Below, one piece after another: positions 1-11,198 of a stretch of 64,000 bases of DNA; positions within the stretch are counted from its first letter, which is position 1, and every line of letters begins with the position of its first letter. The DNA is from Thiohalocapsa sp. (GTDB taxonomy: Bacteria; Pseudomonadota; Gammaproteobacteria; Chromatiales; Chromatiaceae), in NCBI GenBank assembly GCA_021736785.1, contig JAIPFF010000015.1:30301-94300 (forward strand). The letters are read 5' to 3'. The notes beneath the pieces were generated by a model. That model was not told where the DNA came from. It ran no database searches and saw nothing but the letters and a program-made list of their open reading frames with translations. A program made the position numbers and the translations under genes.

Positions 1-36
1 GTCGCGGTTGAGGTGGAGCTTGTCGGGGGTGCTCAT
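1..36 (-). CDS. 5' end of an unidentified gene, cut by the window edge
   Basis: An ATG at 36 reading leftwards gives the first 12 residues (MSTPDKLHLNRD) before the window ends. It starts only four bases after the stop codon of the acyl-CoA synthetase gene, so the two are probably cotranscribed. Twelve residues are too few to name a family. Confidence 0.5.
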   Translation of the reverse strand, partial: MSTPDKLHLNRD

Positions 37-40
37 CGGT

Positions 41-1834
<1,794 letters not shown>

Positions 1835-2123
1835 GTTGCAGTGCCTCTGGGTTACGCGGTGACTGCCCGAGCCGGTGCCGGCCGGCGCTGCCCGCTACGC
1901 TGTCCACTTCGCCGCCGGCTTCGCGGGTGGCGGCTTCCTTAGGTCCGTGAGGGGGCTCGCCGCGAATGGACGGCCCACGACATTTCGTGGAACAGCATCC
2001 GTTTGATTACAACCATGGCAGACGGAAGTGCGATCTGCTATAGGTGATTCATCGATCCGTAAGAGATCGACCGGGCTTGTCCTGCAACGCCCAGAAAAAT
2101 AATGCCTTTAGGAGGGTGTGTGT

Positions 2124-3143
2124 ATGGTTGCTGCGTTTCTGCAGGAGACGCTCCGCCGTTTCAATGCGTTCGGCGGCGCGCTCGATGAATGGGCCGCGCC
2201 GGAGCCGGCGCCTGCCTGTGTCAGTACGATGGAGCAGGCCGCGGAGCTGGTCGTCGACGCCACTTCGTCGAGGCTGCGCGCGATTCCCGGCTATTCGCGC
2301 CGGCTGCGCGGTCCCATCGTCACTGCCTTGCGCTGTATCGACGAGATGGTCGATCGTATTCCCGGCGTCTTGCACTGCCGCCGGGAGACTTTCTCGACGG
2401 ATCCCCACGTCAACGCATTCTTCGTCGGCCCCACGGATCTGCAGCAGGTCTTCAGCCTCAGCAAAGAGGTGCGGGACCTATTCGATGCCAATGCGCAAGC
2501 CGATCAGTGCTTCGCGCTGCTGTGCATGCATCGAGAAGAGCGCCGCCAAATCGGCATGGCCGTCGACGGTGATCGGGTACGCAGGGACGTCATGCAGACC
2601 TCGGTCAGTTTCACCGACCATGAGCTCGTCTCCCCCGGGCTCGCCGAGCAGGACGCCCGCGCCGCGCTCAAGTGCAGCATCTTCATGAGCCTTTTGGGTC
2701 ACATCCGGATCAGATCGATCGGGGCGCGGCACCGGGACGCGGAGCTGCGGGCGCGGGCCGGGGCACTGCGTGCACGCCTGGCTCGGCGCCATCGCGCCTC
2801 CATCGACCGCGGCGCTTTCGAAAGCGAGCTGCGGGAGATCGAAGCAGAGCTCGATGCGCCGCGCCCGCGGCTCGAATCGCTGGAGGATCAGTTTCGCTTC
2901 GTGCTCGACATGCTGGAGTCGCCGCAGGACATCATCCGCTGCTGCCAACACAGCATTTATGTCGATCACTTCGGGGTGAAGCACGGGGGGCCGGAGGCGG
3001 CCAACGCGCGTGAGCTGGCGATCTCCGAGGTCCACGTGCTCGGCCGGCGGCCACGGGTTGCCTGCCTGGTGTCTTTCCCGCGCGAGCAATTGTTGCCGAA
3101 GCGAGACTTCTTGCAGGAAGCCAGCGTGTTTCTGGCTTCCTGA
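2124..3143 (+). CDS. hypothetical protein, 339 aa
   Basis: I do not recognise this family. The chosen ATG at 2124 lies eight bases after a perfect AGGAGG; an in-frame GTG two codons earlier is too close to that site to be used. The protein has no signal peptide or membrane segment and looks cytosolic. It is rich in Arg and Glu, with a probable helical, coiled-coil-like stretch (residues about 200-245, RARAGALRARLARRHR onwards). Several cysteines are scattered (RCID, CFALLCMH, RCCQH) but form no recognised metal motif. It precedes another small unrecognised gene on the same strand, and both sit beside the end of the nif operon. Function unknown. Confidence 0.7.
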   Translation: MVAAFLQETLRRFNAFGGALDEWAAPEPAPACVSTMEQAAELVVDATSSRLRAIPGYSRRLRGPIVTALRCIDEMVDRIPGVLHCRRETFSTDPHVNAFFVGPTDLQQVFSLSKEVRDLFDANAQADQCFALLCMHREERRQIGMAVDGDRVRRDVMQTSVSFTDHELVSPGLAEQDARAALKCSIFMSLLGHIRIRSIGARHRDAELRARAGALRARLARRHRASIDRGAFESELREIEAELDAPRPRLESLEDQFRFVLDMLESPQDIIRCCQHSIYVDHFGVKHGGPEAANARELAISEVHVLGRRPRVACLVSFPREQLLPKRDFLQEASVFLAS

Positions 3144-3383
3144 GCCGGCGGCAGGTCGCTTTCGGCGATGGTTGTTTATTGGCGGCGCGTTTATCGGGCT
3201 CGAGGCCGACCGTACGCAGGCGACTCTCCGCGCCGCGGGATCCGCGCGCGGCGCAGGATCCTGCATCGTTCCACGCTTCCCTGACGAGCCAAGTTCCTAG
3301 CTTGTGCTTGCCGCTGGGGGCGCCGCGCTTGCGGTCGCTCCTGAATTCGACCTTTTCTCGAAGAGCTTTCCGGGAGAGCGATT

Positions 3384-3689
3384 ATGAAAGACCCGCAACA
3401 GGTGCAAGGCTTGGTCAATGTCCTCATGGAACGCTTCGAGAGAGAGCATCTCGGGCGTGTGCTCGAGATCCACCGCAGCGTCGCGGACGGGGCATTGCTG
3501 AGCGACTACGAGCACGGACTGCTCGAAGACGTCTTTCAGGAGGCTCTGCACAGCCACCGTCTGGTGAGCCAAGCACCGGAGTACCAGCAGCTGTTTGCCC
3601 GCGTCGTGAGGCTATACCGGGATATCGCCAGGCAGGCGCTGGAGAACGAAGAGCGCCAGTTCGCGGGGCGGGAGGCGGTTCGGGTGTGA
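3384..3689 (+). CDS. hypothetical protein, 101 aa
   Basis: A small, charged, probably all-helical soluble protein starting MKDPQQVQGLVNVLMERF, with a purine-rich GGGAGAG ribosome-binding site just upstream. No known motif, signal peptide or transmembrane segment is seen. It follows the 339-residue hypothetical gene by 240 bases on the same strand and converges on the 3' end of the nif operon, with a strong hairpin between them. Function unknown. Confidence 0.6.
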   Translation: MKDPQQVQGLVNVLMERFEREHLGRVLEIHRSVADGALLSDYEHGLLEDVFQEALHSHRLVSQAPEYQQLFARVVRLYRDIARQALENEERQFAGREAVRV

Positions 3690-3707
3690 CGGTGCGGGTG
3701 TGAAGCG

Positions 3708-3726
3708 GCGCCCGCGCGGCGGGCGC
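3708..3726. terminator. hairpin between converging genes
   Basis: GCGCCCGC and GCGGGCGC form a perfect 8-bp stem around a 3-base loop, between the stop codons of the plus-strand 101-aa gene (3689) and the last minus-strand nif-associated gene (3752). There is no T tract on either side, so intrinsic termination is plausible but unproved. Confidence 0.4.
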
Positions 3727-3751
3727 ACGCCGGCCGGGGCCAGGGTCGGGA

Positions 3752-4024
3752 TCAGCCTTCGTCGCTGACCTCGGCCAGCACCAGGCCGGTGGCGGAGTCC
3801 GGATCGCGGGTGAAGCGGATGCAGTGCTCGCTGCCGTTGATCAGGTAGACGTTGAAGCCCTCGCCTTCGCGCTGCGGCTCGATGCCGGCGCCGATGTCGT
3901 CGTCGAGGCAATAGGTGAAGTGCAGCTCTGGGAAGGCGTCGCGCAGGGCCGCGACGGACTCGGTGCTCAGCCCCGCGCGGGCGACAATGGCACTGATCTG
4001 ATCGAGAAACGCTTCGGTAATCAT
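3752..4024 (-). CDS. small nif-cluster-associated protein (DUF6129-like)
   Basis: A 90-residue acidic protein, MITEAFLDQISAIVARAGLS..., 30 bases downstream of nafY and last in the nif transcript. Short uncharacterised proteins of this kind, which I recall being annotated DUF6129, often sit at this position in gammaproteobacterial nif clusters; the family name is from memory and was not checked. No cofactor motif is visible. The acidic segment YCLDDDIGAGIEP and the late Cys/His pair (EHCIRF) are the only notable residues. A role in nitrogen fixation is inferred from position alone. Confidence 0.7.
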   Translation of the reverse strand: MITEAFLDQISAIVARAGLSTESVAALRDAFPELHFTYCLDDDIGAGIEPQREGEGFNVYLINGSEHCIRFTRDPDSATGLVLAEVSDEG

Positions 4025-4053
4025 CGCTGGCGACCTCCGGGCGGCGCCGGGAC

Positions 4054-4761
4054 TCAGGCTTCGTCTTCGGCGCGCTCGAAGCGCACGCGCTCGTCCGCAT
4101 CATGCCCCATGATCTTCGCGAGCCAGGGCGGCGTCTTGTCGGCCAGCACCTGCTGCAGTGCTGCAATGCGCGCACGCGCGTCGCCGCCGTCGGGGAATTT
4201 GATCGGATGGATCTCGCGCTTGACCACCTTGGCCGCGGCCGGACCGCCGATGGATGCCACGTAGAGCACCTGGCAGTCCTCGATCAACGACGCGCGGTAG
4301 CTGTTCTTGTCGTCCTCGGCCTTGCTGTCGTCGATATCGCGGCAGTCGATCAACCGGGCCTCGGTCGCCGATACCTGATAGACCAAGAAGCGCCGGCAGG
4401 AGCCGAAATGGCCGTCGAGCAACTCGCCGCCGTTGGATGCGCAGGCGACGCGAATGGAACCGGGTATATCGCCTTCGCTGTAGGGCTGGGGCAGAGGGGC
4501 GGGCTCGATGTCATCGGTCCCTTCGCCCTTCAGCAGCGCGAGCGCGCTCTTCAGCGGGCCGGCGTCCATCTCCGCCAACTCGCCATCGGCCGCGCTTCGC
4601 AGGGCCTTCACGGTCAGGCCGTCGAGCTTGGCCGCGGTCGGCGGCAGGCCGACGGCATCGGCCAGCACCCGCAGCAGGCGGGCGGGGTCGGTGTCGGGGA
4701 GGGTGCGGGCGGCGAGGCCGATGCGCAGGGCGATCTCGTCTGAAAGGGATTGGTCGGTCAT
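4054..4761 (-). CDS. nafY: NafY-type dinitrogenase iron-molybdenum cofactor-binding protein
   Basis: The 235-residue protein has two parts. Residues 1-95 are a helical domain like the N-terminal apo-dinitrogenase-binding domain of NafY. Residues about 100-225 are a NifX/NifB-type core (IRVACASNGGELLDGHFGSCRRFLVY). His118 in DGHFG corresponds to the family's FeMo-co ligand region. NafY, the gamma subunit in Azotobacter, stabilises apo-NifDK and hands over FeMo-co. The length matches NafY (about 240) rather than NifX (about 155), and the position after nifHDKT matches the Azotobacter vinelandii order. It is separated from the ferredoxin gene by about 200 bases with nothing recognisable. Confidence 0.88.
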   Translation of the reverse strand: MTDQSLSDEIALRIGLAARTLPDTDPARLLRVLADAVGLPPTAAKLDGLTVKALRSAADGELAEMDAGPLKSALALLKGEGTDDIEPAPLPQPYSEGDIPGSIRVACASNGGELLDGHFGSCRRFLVYQVSATEARLIDCRDIDDSKAEDDKNSYRASLIEDCQVLYVASIGGPAAAKVVKREIHPIKFPDGGDARARIAALQQVLADKTPPWLAKIMGHDADERVRFERAEDEA

Positions 4762-4959
4762 GTCTGGTCACCTCTATGCGTCGGGTTGCCTGTTGCTTCC
4801 GGCCCGTTGCTTCCGGCGCCTCGCTGCGCCCGATGCATGCTCCGATCGAAGTGTCGGCGCACTCGCCCGGTTCGGCGCGCTAGGCCCGGGCTGAAGCCCG
4901 GACTCCCGTGTTGCCGGGAGCTTGCGGCTGGTCGCGCCGGGGCCGAGGCGCCGAGTCCT

Positions 4960-5154
4960 TTAGGCCGGGACGATGCAGTCGTCTTCCATGCAGGCATCCA
5001 GGCACTGCGGGACGTCGAATTCACCCTCGCACTCGTTGCAGGTGTCGGCGTCGATCTTGTAGACACCCTTCCAGGCGGCGATGGAGTTGGTGGGGCAGAT
5101 CGGCTCGCAGTCGCCGCAGGCGGTGCAGACGTCTCGGACGATTTGTAGGGCCAT
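4960..5154 (-). CDS. fdxN: 2[4Fe-4S] ferredoxin, Allochromatium type
   Basis: A 64-residue ferredoxin. The first cluster motif is CTACGDCEPICP. The second is CNECEGEFDVPQCLDAC, with eight residues between the second and third cysteines, the loop insertion typical of the low-potential Allochromatium vinosum-type ferredoxins rather than clostridial ones. The start is set at the ATG at 5154 (MALQIVRDVC) because GGAGAA lies just upstream and the family begins this way; a longer in-frame extension is not family-like. Located between nifT and nafY in the nif operon, it probably donates electrons to nitrogenase reductase or to FeMo-co assembly. Confidence 0.9.
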   Translation of the reverse strand: MALQIVRDVCTACGDCEPICPTNSIAAWKGVYKIDADTCNECEGEFDVPQCLDACMEDDCIVPA

Positions 5155-5255
5155 GGTCGTTCTCCGGTGTTTGGTTGGGTCGCGGCGCGCAACCGGTCGA
5201 CGGCGAGTCGGCCGCACCGGTGCGCCGGGCGCGATCCATGACGATGAGAGGGTGC

Positions 5256-5474
5256 TCAGCCGTCCGCGCGCTTGAAGCGCAGCGTCGTCGGAAAGGCCGG
5301 CGGTGGGCTGATGGGGTCGATGTACCAGCGCGAGCCGTCGGTCAGCTCGACTTCGCCTCCCCAGGTCTCGGCGGTGTCGGTCTCGACGGAGGCGATGGTC
5401 TCTTCCATGTCCTTTTTGGCGACATAGAACAGCAGGGCGCCATCGTCTTTTTTTCTGATCATTACGTTGGGCAT
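5256..5474 (-). CDS. nifT: NifT/FixU family protein
   Basis: A 72-residue protein beginning MPNVMIRKKDDGALLFYVAK, the canonical NifT start, and ending in the conserved region ELTDGSRWYIDPI. NifT is a small, non-essential nif protein of unclear biochemical role, normally just after nifK, as here. The start at 5474 is preferred over an in-frame ATG three codons upstream because family members begin MPxVMIR. The 184-base gap to nifK carries a GC-rich hairpin (CGGCGCGG/CCGCGCCG, 5565-5582) that could lower downstream expression. Confidence 0.9.
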   Translation of the reverse strand: MPNVMIRKKDDGALLFYVAKKDMEETIASVETDTAETWGGEVELTDGSRWYIDPISPPPAFPTTLRFKRADG

Positions 5475-5658
5475 CGTTTGCATCTCTGTGGGCGTTCCCG
5501 GGCCGCTCCGGCCGCCGGGTGCGCGCTTTCGCGCGGGCGAGGAAGGAGCGGAGGAGACCACCCGCGGCGCGGGGCCGCGCCGGGGCGTCTTCCTCCCTCC
5601 CGCTCCCGTCGGCAGACGGGCGTGTCGGTTTACCTTCGCGTGTCCCGGTGCTGCTCGA

Positions 5659-7230
5659 TCAGCGGACCAGGTCGTAGTTGAAGTCCGTCACGCCCATCTC
5701 GCGGGTCTCGTCGTCCAGACGCTCGAGCACTGCGTTGACCAATGTGGTCAGCATGTACATGGCACCCTCGTAACCGTAGGTGGTCATGCGATGCAGGTGA
5801 TGGCGGTCGAAGATCGGGAAGCCGATGCGGATCAGCGGCACCTCGAACTCCTTGCCCTTGTGCAGCGTGTCGCGCTGGATGAACTTGCCGTAGCTGTTGC
5901 CGATCAGGAAGTCCGGCTTGTCGGTGAAGCACAGCGAGCGCAGATGCCACAAGTCCTTGCTGATATGCACTTCCGCGCCTTGGCCGTAGGGCGACTCGGA
6001 CAGCATCTTGTCCATGGCCTTCTTCCAGCGCTTGTTGGCGTGGTTGCACAGGATGTGCGTCGGCTCGGCGCCCAGCTCCAGCAGGAACTTGGTCAGGCCC
6101 ATGACGAAGTCCGCGTCCCCGTAGAGGGCAAACTTCTTGCCGTGCAGCCAGGTGTGGCTGTCGGTCATCATGTCGACCAAGCGGCCGCGCTCCTTGGCCA
6201 GCGACTCGGGGATCGGCTTGCCGGTCAGTTCCGAGACCTTCATCAGGAACTCGTCGGTCCACTCCAGCCCCATCGGTATGTCGACGTGGTTGCAGGGCTG
6301 ATGCCAGGTCATCTCGACGAACTTCTTCGTCTTCGGCAACTGCCAGGGCTGCAGCAGCAGGGTGTCGATGGCGTTCGGGGCGTCCTTCATCTCGTCGATG
6401 GAGGTGCCGCCGTCGTACATGCGGTACTCGCCGTCGGCCGGAGTGTCGAGCACCTCGGTCGGGTCGCACAGCAGCGAGTAGCCGACACCCATCTCCTGCA
6501 TCATCCGGTGCAGCACGCGGTAGTTGCCGAGGTAGGTCTCGAAGCCCGGCACCAGGTTGATCTTGCCGTTGCTGCCGACCTCCTTGTCGTCCATGTAGTT
6601 CAGCGTGAAGTAGCGCTGAATCCCTTCGAACATGTTGTCCCAGCCGGTGGTGTGGCTGCCGACGAAGCTCGGCGTGTGCGCGAACGGGGTCGGGAACTCG
6701 GCCGGGATGTGGCCTGCCTTCTTCGCGTTGCCGATGAAGGCGTTCAGGTCGTCACCGATGACCTCGGCCATGCAGGTGGTGGAGACGGCGATCATCTCGG
6801 GCTTGTACAGCGCCTTGGCGTTTTCCAGGCCGTCGAACATGTTCTTCTGGCCACCGAACACCGCCGCGTCCTCGGTCATGGAGTCGGATACGCAGGCGAT
6901 CGGCTCCTTGAAGTGGCGGTTGAAGTAGGTGCGGAAGTAGGCGACGCAGCCCTGGGAGCCGTGCACGTAGGGCAGAGTCTTCTCGAAGCCCAGCGCGCAC
7001 AGCACGGCGCCGAGGGGCTGGCAGGCCTTGGCCGGGTTGATGGTCAGGGCCTCGCGGGAGAAGTTGAGCTCCTTGTACTCCTCCGTGGTGGTCCATTCGA
7101 AGACCTCGTCGAGCTTCGCCTTGTCGGCGACTTCTTCGACGGTATTGCGCTTGGCGCCTAGGTTCTCTTTGTATTCCTCGTTACGGAACAACGGGTAGCT
7201 GGGCTTGATGTTGTCGGCTGTCTGGCTCAT
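5659..7230 (-). CDS. nifK: nitrogenase MoFe protein beta chain
   Basis: NifK pairs with NifD in the alpha2beta2 dinitrogenase and supplies half of the P-cluster ligands. At 523 residues it is the same length as Azotobacter vinelandii NifK. The P-cluster cysteines fall at the same numbers: Cys70 (ACQPLGA), Cys95 (GSQGC) and Cys153 (TTCMAEVIGDD). The ending (FNYDLVR) also matches. Third in the operon, 151 bases after nifD, with an 18-bp leader element also found before nifD. Expression is expected from the nifH sigma-54 promoter. Confidence 0.98.
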   Translation of the reverse strand: MSQTADNIKPSYPLFRNEEYKENLGAKRNTVEEVADKAKLDEVFEWTTTEEYKELNFSREALTINPAKACQPLGAVLCALGFEKTLPYVHGSQGCVAYFRTYFNRHFKEPIACVSDSMTEDAAVFGGQKNMFDGLENAKALYKPEMIAVSTTCMAEVIGDDLNAFIGNAKKAGHIPAEFPTPFAHTPSFVGSHTTGWDNMFEGIQRYFTLNYMDDKEVGSNGKINLVPGFETYLGNYRVLHRMMQEMGVGYSLLCDPTEVLDTPADGEYRMYDGGTSIDEMKDAPNAIDTLLLQPWQLPKTKKFVEMTWHQPCNHVDIPMGLEWTDEFLMKVSELTGKPIPESLAKERGRLVDMMTDSHTWLHGKKFALYGDADFVMGLTKFLLELGAEPTHILCNHANKRWKKAMDKMLSESPYGQGAEVHISKDLWHLRSLCFTDKPDFLIGNSYGKFIQRDTLHKGKEFEVPLIRIGFPIFDRHHLHRMTTYGYEGAMYMLTTLVNAVLERLDDETREMGVTDFNYDLVR

Positions 7231-7247
7231 GGATGTGCTCCTGCCGC

Positions 7248-7265
7248 GCCGCTAATCCGCGGACA
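7248..7265 (-). repeat. 18-bp leader element, nifK copy
   Basis: The plus-strand sequence GCCGCTAATCCGCGGACA ends 17 bases upstream of the nifK start and is identical to the element upstream of nifD at 8889-8906. It contains CCGC and GCGG arms and could form a small hairpin in the mRNA leader. Its role is unknown. Confidence 0.6.
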
Positions 7266-7381
7266 ACGGCCTGGGTAATACGAGTTGTCTATCGGGCCGG
7301 GTCGCGCCACCCGCTCCGCGAGCCGCCTGGGCGCCCGGGCCGGGCGCCGCGACGGTATCGCGAGAGAGTGGCCTACACCGC

Positions 7382-8866
7382 TCAGGCGCTGGCGGCGACC
7401 GCGTCGGCCTCGCCCTCGGCGGGCTTCTGCCAAGGCGCTTGCATGGACTTCCAGCAAGGGTTGTTGATGGTCATGTCCATGTCGCGGGCGAAGATGGCAA
7501 AGCCGTCGTAGCCGTGGTACGGACCCGAGTAGTCCCAGGAGTGCATCTGGCGGAAGGGCACACCCATCTTCTGGAAGATGTACTTTTCCTTGATGCCGGA
7601 GCCGATTAGGTCGGGCTGTACGCGCTTGACGAATTCCTCGAGCTCGTAGCCGGTGACGTCGTCATAGAGCAGGGTGGAGTCGCCCATTTCCTTGACGGTG
7701 CGGTCATAGTCGTCGTTGTGCGCGAACTCGTAGCCCGTGCCGACGACTTCCATGCCCAGATCTTCGTAGGCGCCGATGATGTGACGCGGGCGCAGGCCGC
7801 CGACGTAGAGCATCACGCGCTTGCCTTCCAGGCGCGGGCGATACTTGGCGATGATGGCCTCGTACTCGGCGGTGTACTTCTCGATGACCTTCTCGGCGTT
7901 GGCCTGGATCTTCTCGTCGAAGCGGGCGGCGATGGCGCGCAGGGACTCGGCGATCTTGGTCGGGCCGAAGAAGTTGTATTCCATCCACGGAACGCCGTAC
8001 TTCTCTTCCATGAAGCGGCTGATGTAGTTCATCGAGCGGTAGCAGTGGATGAGGTTGAGCTTGACCTTGGGGGTCAGCTCCATCTCGCTCAGCGTGCCGT
8101 CGCCGGACCACTGGGCGACCACGCGCAGGCCCATCTCCTCGAGCAGAATGCGCGAGGCCCAGGCGTCGCCGCCGATGTTGTAGTCGCCGATCACGGCCAC
8201 GTCGTAGGGCGTGGTCTGGAAGGACTCGTCGCCGTCGCGATTACCGATGACCCAGTCGCGGATGGAGTCGTTGGCGATATGGTGGCCCAAGGACTGCGAC
8301 ACGCCGCGGAAGCCCTCGCAGCGCACCGGAACGACCGGCTTGCTCAGCTCCTTGGACTTCTTCTTGGAGACCGCCTCGATGTCGTCGCCGATCAGGCCGA
8401 TCGGACACTCGGACTGCACGGAAATGCCCTTCGCCAGCGGGAACAGCGTCTCGATCTCGCTGATGAGCTTATCCAGTTTCTTGTCGCCGCCGAAGACGAT
8501 GTCCTTCTCCTGGAAGTCCGAGGTGAAGTTCATCGTGCCGAAGGTATTCACGCCGGTCATGCCGACGTAGTAGTTGCGGCGGCCGGCGCGCGAGTACTGG
8601 CCGCAGCCGACCGGGCCGTGGGAGATGTGCACCATGTCCTTGATCGGACCCCAGACCACGCCCTTGGAGCCGGCGTAGGCACAACCGCGCACGGTCATGA
8701 CGCCCGGCTGGGACTTACGGTTGGAGGTGATGCACTTCTTCGACTGCTCGACCGATTGATCGTTGACCGCCAAGTGCTTGGCGCGGTCTTTCTTTGCCTT
8801 CTCGGGATAGACCTCGAGCACCTCTTGGATCAGGGCTTGAGTCTCTTCGCGTGTCATTGCTGCCAT
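7382..8866 (-). CDS. nifD: nitrogenase MoFe protein alpha chain
   Basis: NifD carries the FeMo-cofactor site and half of the P-cluster. All key residues sit at the Azotobacter vinelandii numbers: Cys62 (RGCAYAG), Cys88 (GPVGCGQ) and Cys154 ([11 protein letters not shown]) for the P-cluster; Cys275 ([10 protein letters not shown]) and His442 ([10 protein letters not shown]) for FeMo-co; and Arg96 lining the site. The C-terminus adds an Ala-rich tail. At 494 residues it is normal length. A molybdenum enzyme, not VnfD or AnfD, is indicated by this residue pattern and by nifK/nafY beside it. Second gene of the operon, 125 bases after nifH. Confidence 0.98.
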   Translation of the reverse strand: MAAMTREETQALIQEVLEVYPEKAKKDRAKHLAVNDQSVEQSKKCITSNRKSQPGVMTVRGCAYAGSKGVVWGPIKDMVHISHGPVGCGQYSRAGRRNYYVGMTGVNTFGTMNFTSDFQEKDIVFGGDKKLDKLISEIETLFPLAKGISVQSECPIGLIGDDIEAVSKKKSKELSKPVVPVRCEGFRGVSQSLGHHIANDSIRDWVIGNRDGDESFQTTPYDVAVIGDYNIGGDAWASRILLEEMGLRVVAQWSGDGTLSEMELTPKVKLNLIHCYRSMNYISRFMEEKYGVPWMEYNFFGPTKIAESLRAIAARFDEKIQANAEKVIEKYTAEYEAIIAKYRPRLEGKRVMLYVGGLRPRHIIGAYEDLGMEVVGTGYEFAHNDDYDRTVKEMGDSTLLYDDVTGYELEEFVKRVQPDLIGSGIKEKYIFQKMGVPFRQMHSWDYSGPYHGYDGFAIFARDMDMTINNPCWKSMQAPWQKPAEGEADAVAASA

Positions 8867-8888
8867 TTCGGCTTTCCTCGTCGGCGCC

Positions 8889-8906
8889 GCCGCTAATCCG
8901 CGGACA
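8889..8906 (-). repeat. 18-bp leader element, nifD copy
   Basis: Exact copy of the 18-mer found upstream of nifK (7248-7265), here ending 22 bases before the nifD start codon and in the same orientation. Two identical copies at equivalent positions in consecutive leaders suggest a shared post-transcriptional role or a small mobile or duplicated element. Confidence 0.6.
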
Positions 8907-8931
8907 GTCGCTCATTGAAGAACCAAGGGGA

Positions 8932-8956
8932 TTCCCTCTCCCCTCGGGAGAGGGAA
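8932..8956 (-). promoter_or_regulatory. nifH-nifD intergenic mRNA stem-loop
   Basis: TTCCCTCTCCC and GGGAGAGGGAA form a perfect 11-bp stem with a 3-base loop, 36 bases after the nifH stop. Stable hairpins at this position in other diazotrophs protect the 3' end of processed nifH mRNA and give NifH in excess of NifDK. That role is inferred here. No T tract follows on the transcribed strand. Confidence 0.6.
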
Positions 8957-8991
8957 AAGGGAGAGGGAAGGGCGGTCTCGCCCGATGTCGG

Positions 8992-9966
<975 letters not shown>

Positions 9967-9967
9967 C

Positions 9968-9980
9968 TAAAGCAATGATT
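9968..9980 (-). promoter_or_regulatory. possible IHF binding site
   Basis: The minus strand reads AATCATTGCTTTA, one mismatch from the IHF consensus WATCAANNNNTTR. It lies between the NifA activator site and the sigma-54 promoter, where IHF normally bends DNA to bring NifA to RpoN polymerase. Confidence 0.4.
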
Positions 9981-10048
9981 TAAATGGAAAGAGTTCTGTG
10001 ACGCGGGTCTCGTTGTCTTGGTAGCATACGCGACAAAGCCACATGGCT

Positions 10049-10064
10049 TGTGCGTATAACAACA
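10049..10064. promoter_or_regulatory. NifA upstream activator sequence
   Basis: TGT-N10-ACA (TGTGCGTATAACAACA) is an exact NifA UAS, centred about 105 bases upstream of the nifH -24 element, the usual activator distance. It also lies just upstream of the divergent draT start. Confidence 0.75.
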
Positions 10065-10084
10065 GCCGGAGCCGACATCCCGCC

Positions 10085-10969
10085 ATGCCCGATATGCCGC
10101 ACCCGTCCGCCGTCTTGCGGACGCCCTCGCCGCCATCCGATGCACCGATGCACCCGCCCTCGCTGCCGCCGCAGGCGCGCCTTCCCATCAACCGCTGCAA
10201 CCTACCGGCCGTCATCCTCGGCGGGCTGACCTACCAGGCCCACCCGGTGCCGCTGGAGATCGACGGCGTGCGCGCGTTCCACCGCGATCTCTTCGAAATG
10301 CTGGCGCCGCTCGACATCCACCGCGAGCGCGCCGAGCGCTTCGTCGATTACATGGCCGTGCATTTCTGCCTGGACGACCTGGAGGAGGCGGGCCTGTCGC
10401 CGGGGCGGGTGCGCAAGTCGCGGCGCAACGCCAACTATCTGCGGATGGTGCGCGGCTGGTCGTTCGACTCCGACGGCCGCGAGGGCGCGGTGCTCAAGCA
10501 CTGGGTGGAGACCCGCTTCGGGCTGCGCGCGCGCCATCATGGGGGACCGCTCGACGGCCGCGACAGCGAGGCCTATCAACTCTATCTGTCACAGGGCAGC
10601 CGCGGGCTGTATGCCACCAACGCTTTGGAGGCTCAGCTCGATCTGCTCTACACCTATTGCCAGTACGAATTGGTTCGCCAGCACCCCGACGAAACGCACC
10701 TGACGCTTTATCGCGGCATCAACCGTATCGACGAGCACGAGGTGCTGGAGCGCGGCGGCGACGGCCATTGGCGGGTGCTGCTGAACAATCTCAACAGCTT
10801 CACCAGCGCACGCGAGCGCGCGGACGAGTTCGGCGACTACATCCTCTCGGCGCAGGTACCGCTGCCGAAGGTCCTGTTCTTCAACAGTTTGCTGCCCGGA
10901 ATGCTGAAGGGCGAGGGTGAGTACGTGGTGATCGGCGGCGCCTACGCGGTGGACATCAGCACGCTCTGA
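10085..10969 (+). CDS. draT: NAD(+)--dinitrogen-reductase ADP-ribosyltransferase
   Basis: DraT switches nitrogenase off by transferring ADP-ribose from NAD+ to the conserved arginine of NifH after ammonium or darkness. The R-S-E transferase signature is visible: Arg in LYRGIN, the SFTS element in NLNSFTS, and the acidic motif in KGEGEYVVIGG near the C-terminus. The start at 10085 gives 294 residues; an in-frame start at 10148 gives 273, the usual family length, and one at 10043 would put the NifA site inside the gene. Ribosome-binding signals are weak for all three. It is divergent from nifH. The reactivating hydrolase gene draG, commonly next to draT, is not in this window. Confidence 0.93.
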   Translation: MPDMPHPSAVLRTPSPPSDAPMHPPSLPPQARLPINRCNLPAVILGGLTYQAHPVPLEIDGVRAFHRDLFEMLAPLDIHRERAERFVDYMAVHFCLDDLEEAGLSPGRVRKSRRNANYLRMVRGWSFDSDGREGAVLKHWVETRFGLRARHHGGPLDGRDSEAYQLYLSQGSRGLYATNALEAQLDLLYTYCQYELVRQHPDETHLTLYRGINRIDEHEVLERGGDGHWRVLLNNLNSFTSARERADEFGDYILSAQVPLPKVLFFNSLLPGMLKGEGEYVVIGGAYAVDISTL

Positions 10970-11198
10970 GGGTGGTGCCGGAGCGTGCGCCTGGCTCGCC
11001 TCGATGCGCCGCGCCATGTTACGGAGCCCGAGCGTTCGAGCACGTTTGTCGGTGAAAAACGGATTGTCGCTTTCCGTACAGGTTTCCGGCGGCAGTCGTC
11101 GAACGATCGGCATCGCGCCGATCTCCGCGCGGCGCTTGTCAGCGCGCCCGGCGCAGGTCAACCTAGCGCGTACGACCTGACTTGACGAGGGCACGCGT

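Noticed and set aside
5467..7161. 564-codon plus-strand frame opposite nifK
   Set aside because: Antisense shadow of nifK in high-G+C DNA; no motifs or ribosome-binding site.
10043..10084. Upstream ATG start for draT
   Set aside because: It would place the exact NifA site (10049-10064) inside the coding region and adds residues unlike the family N-terminus.
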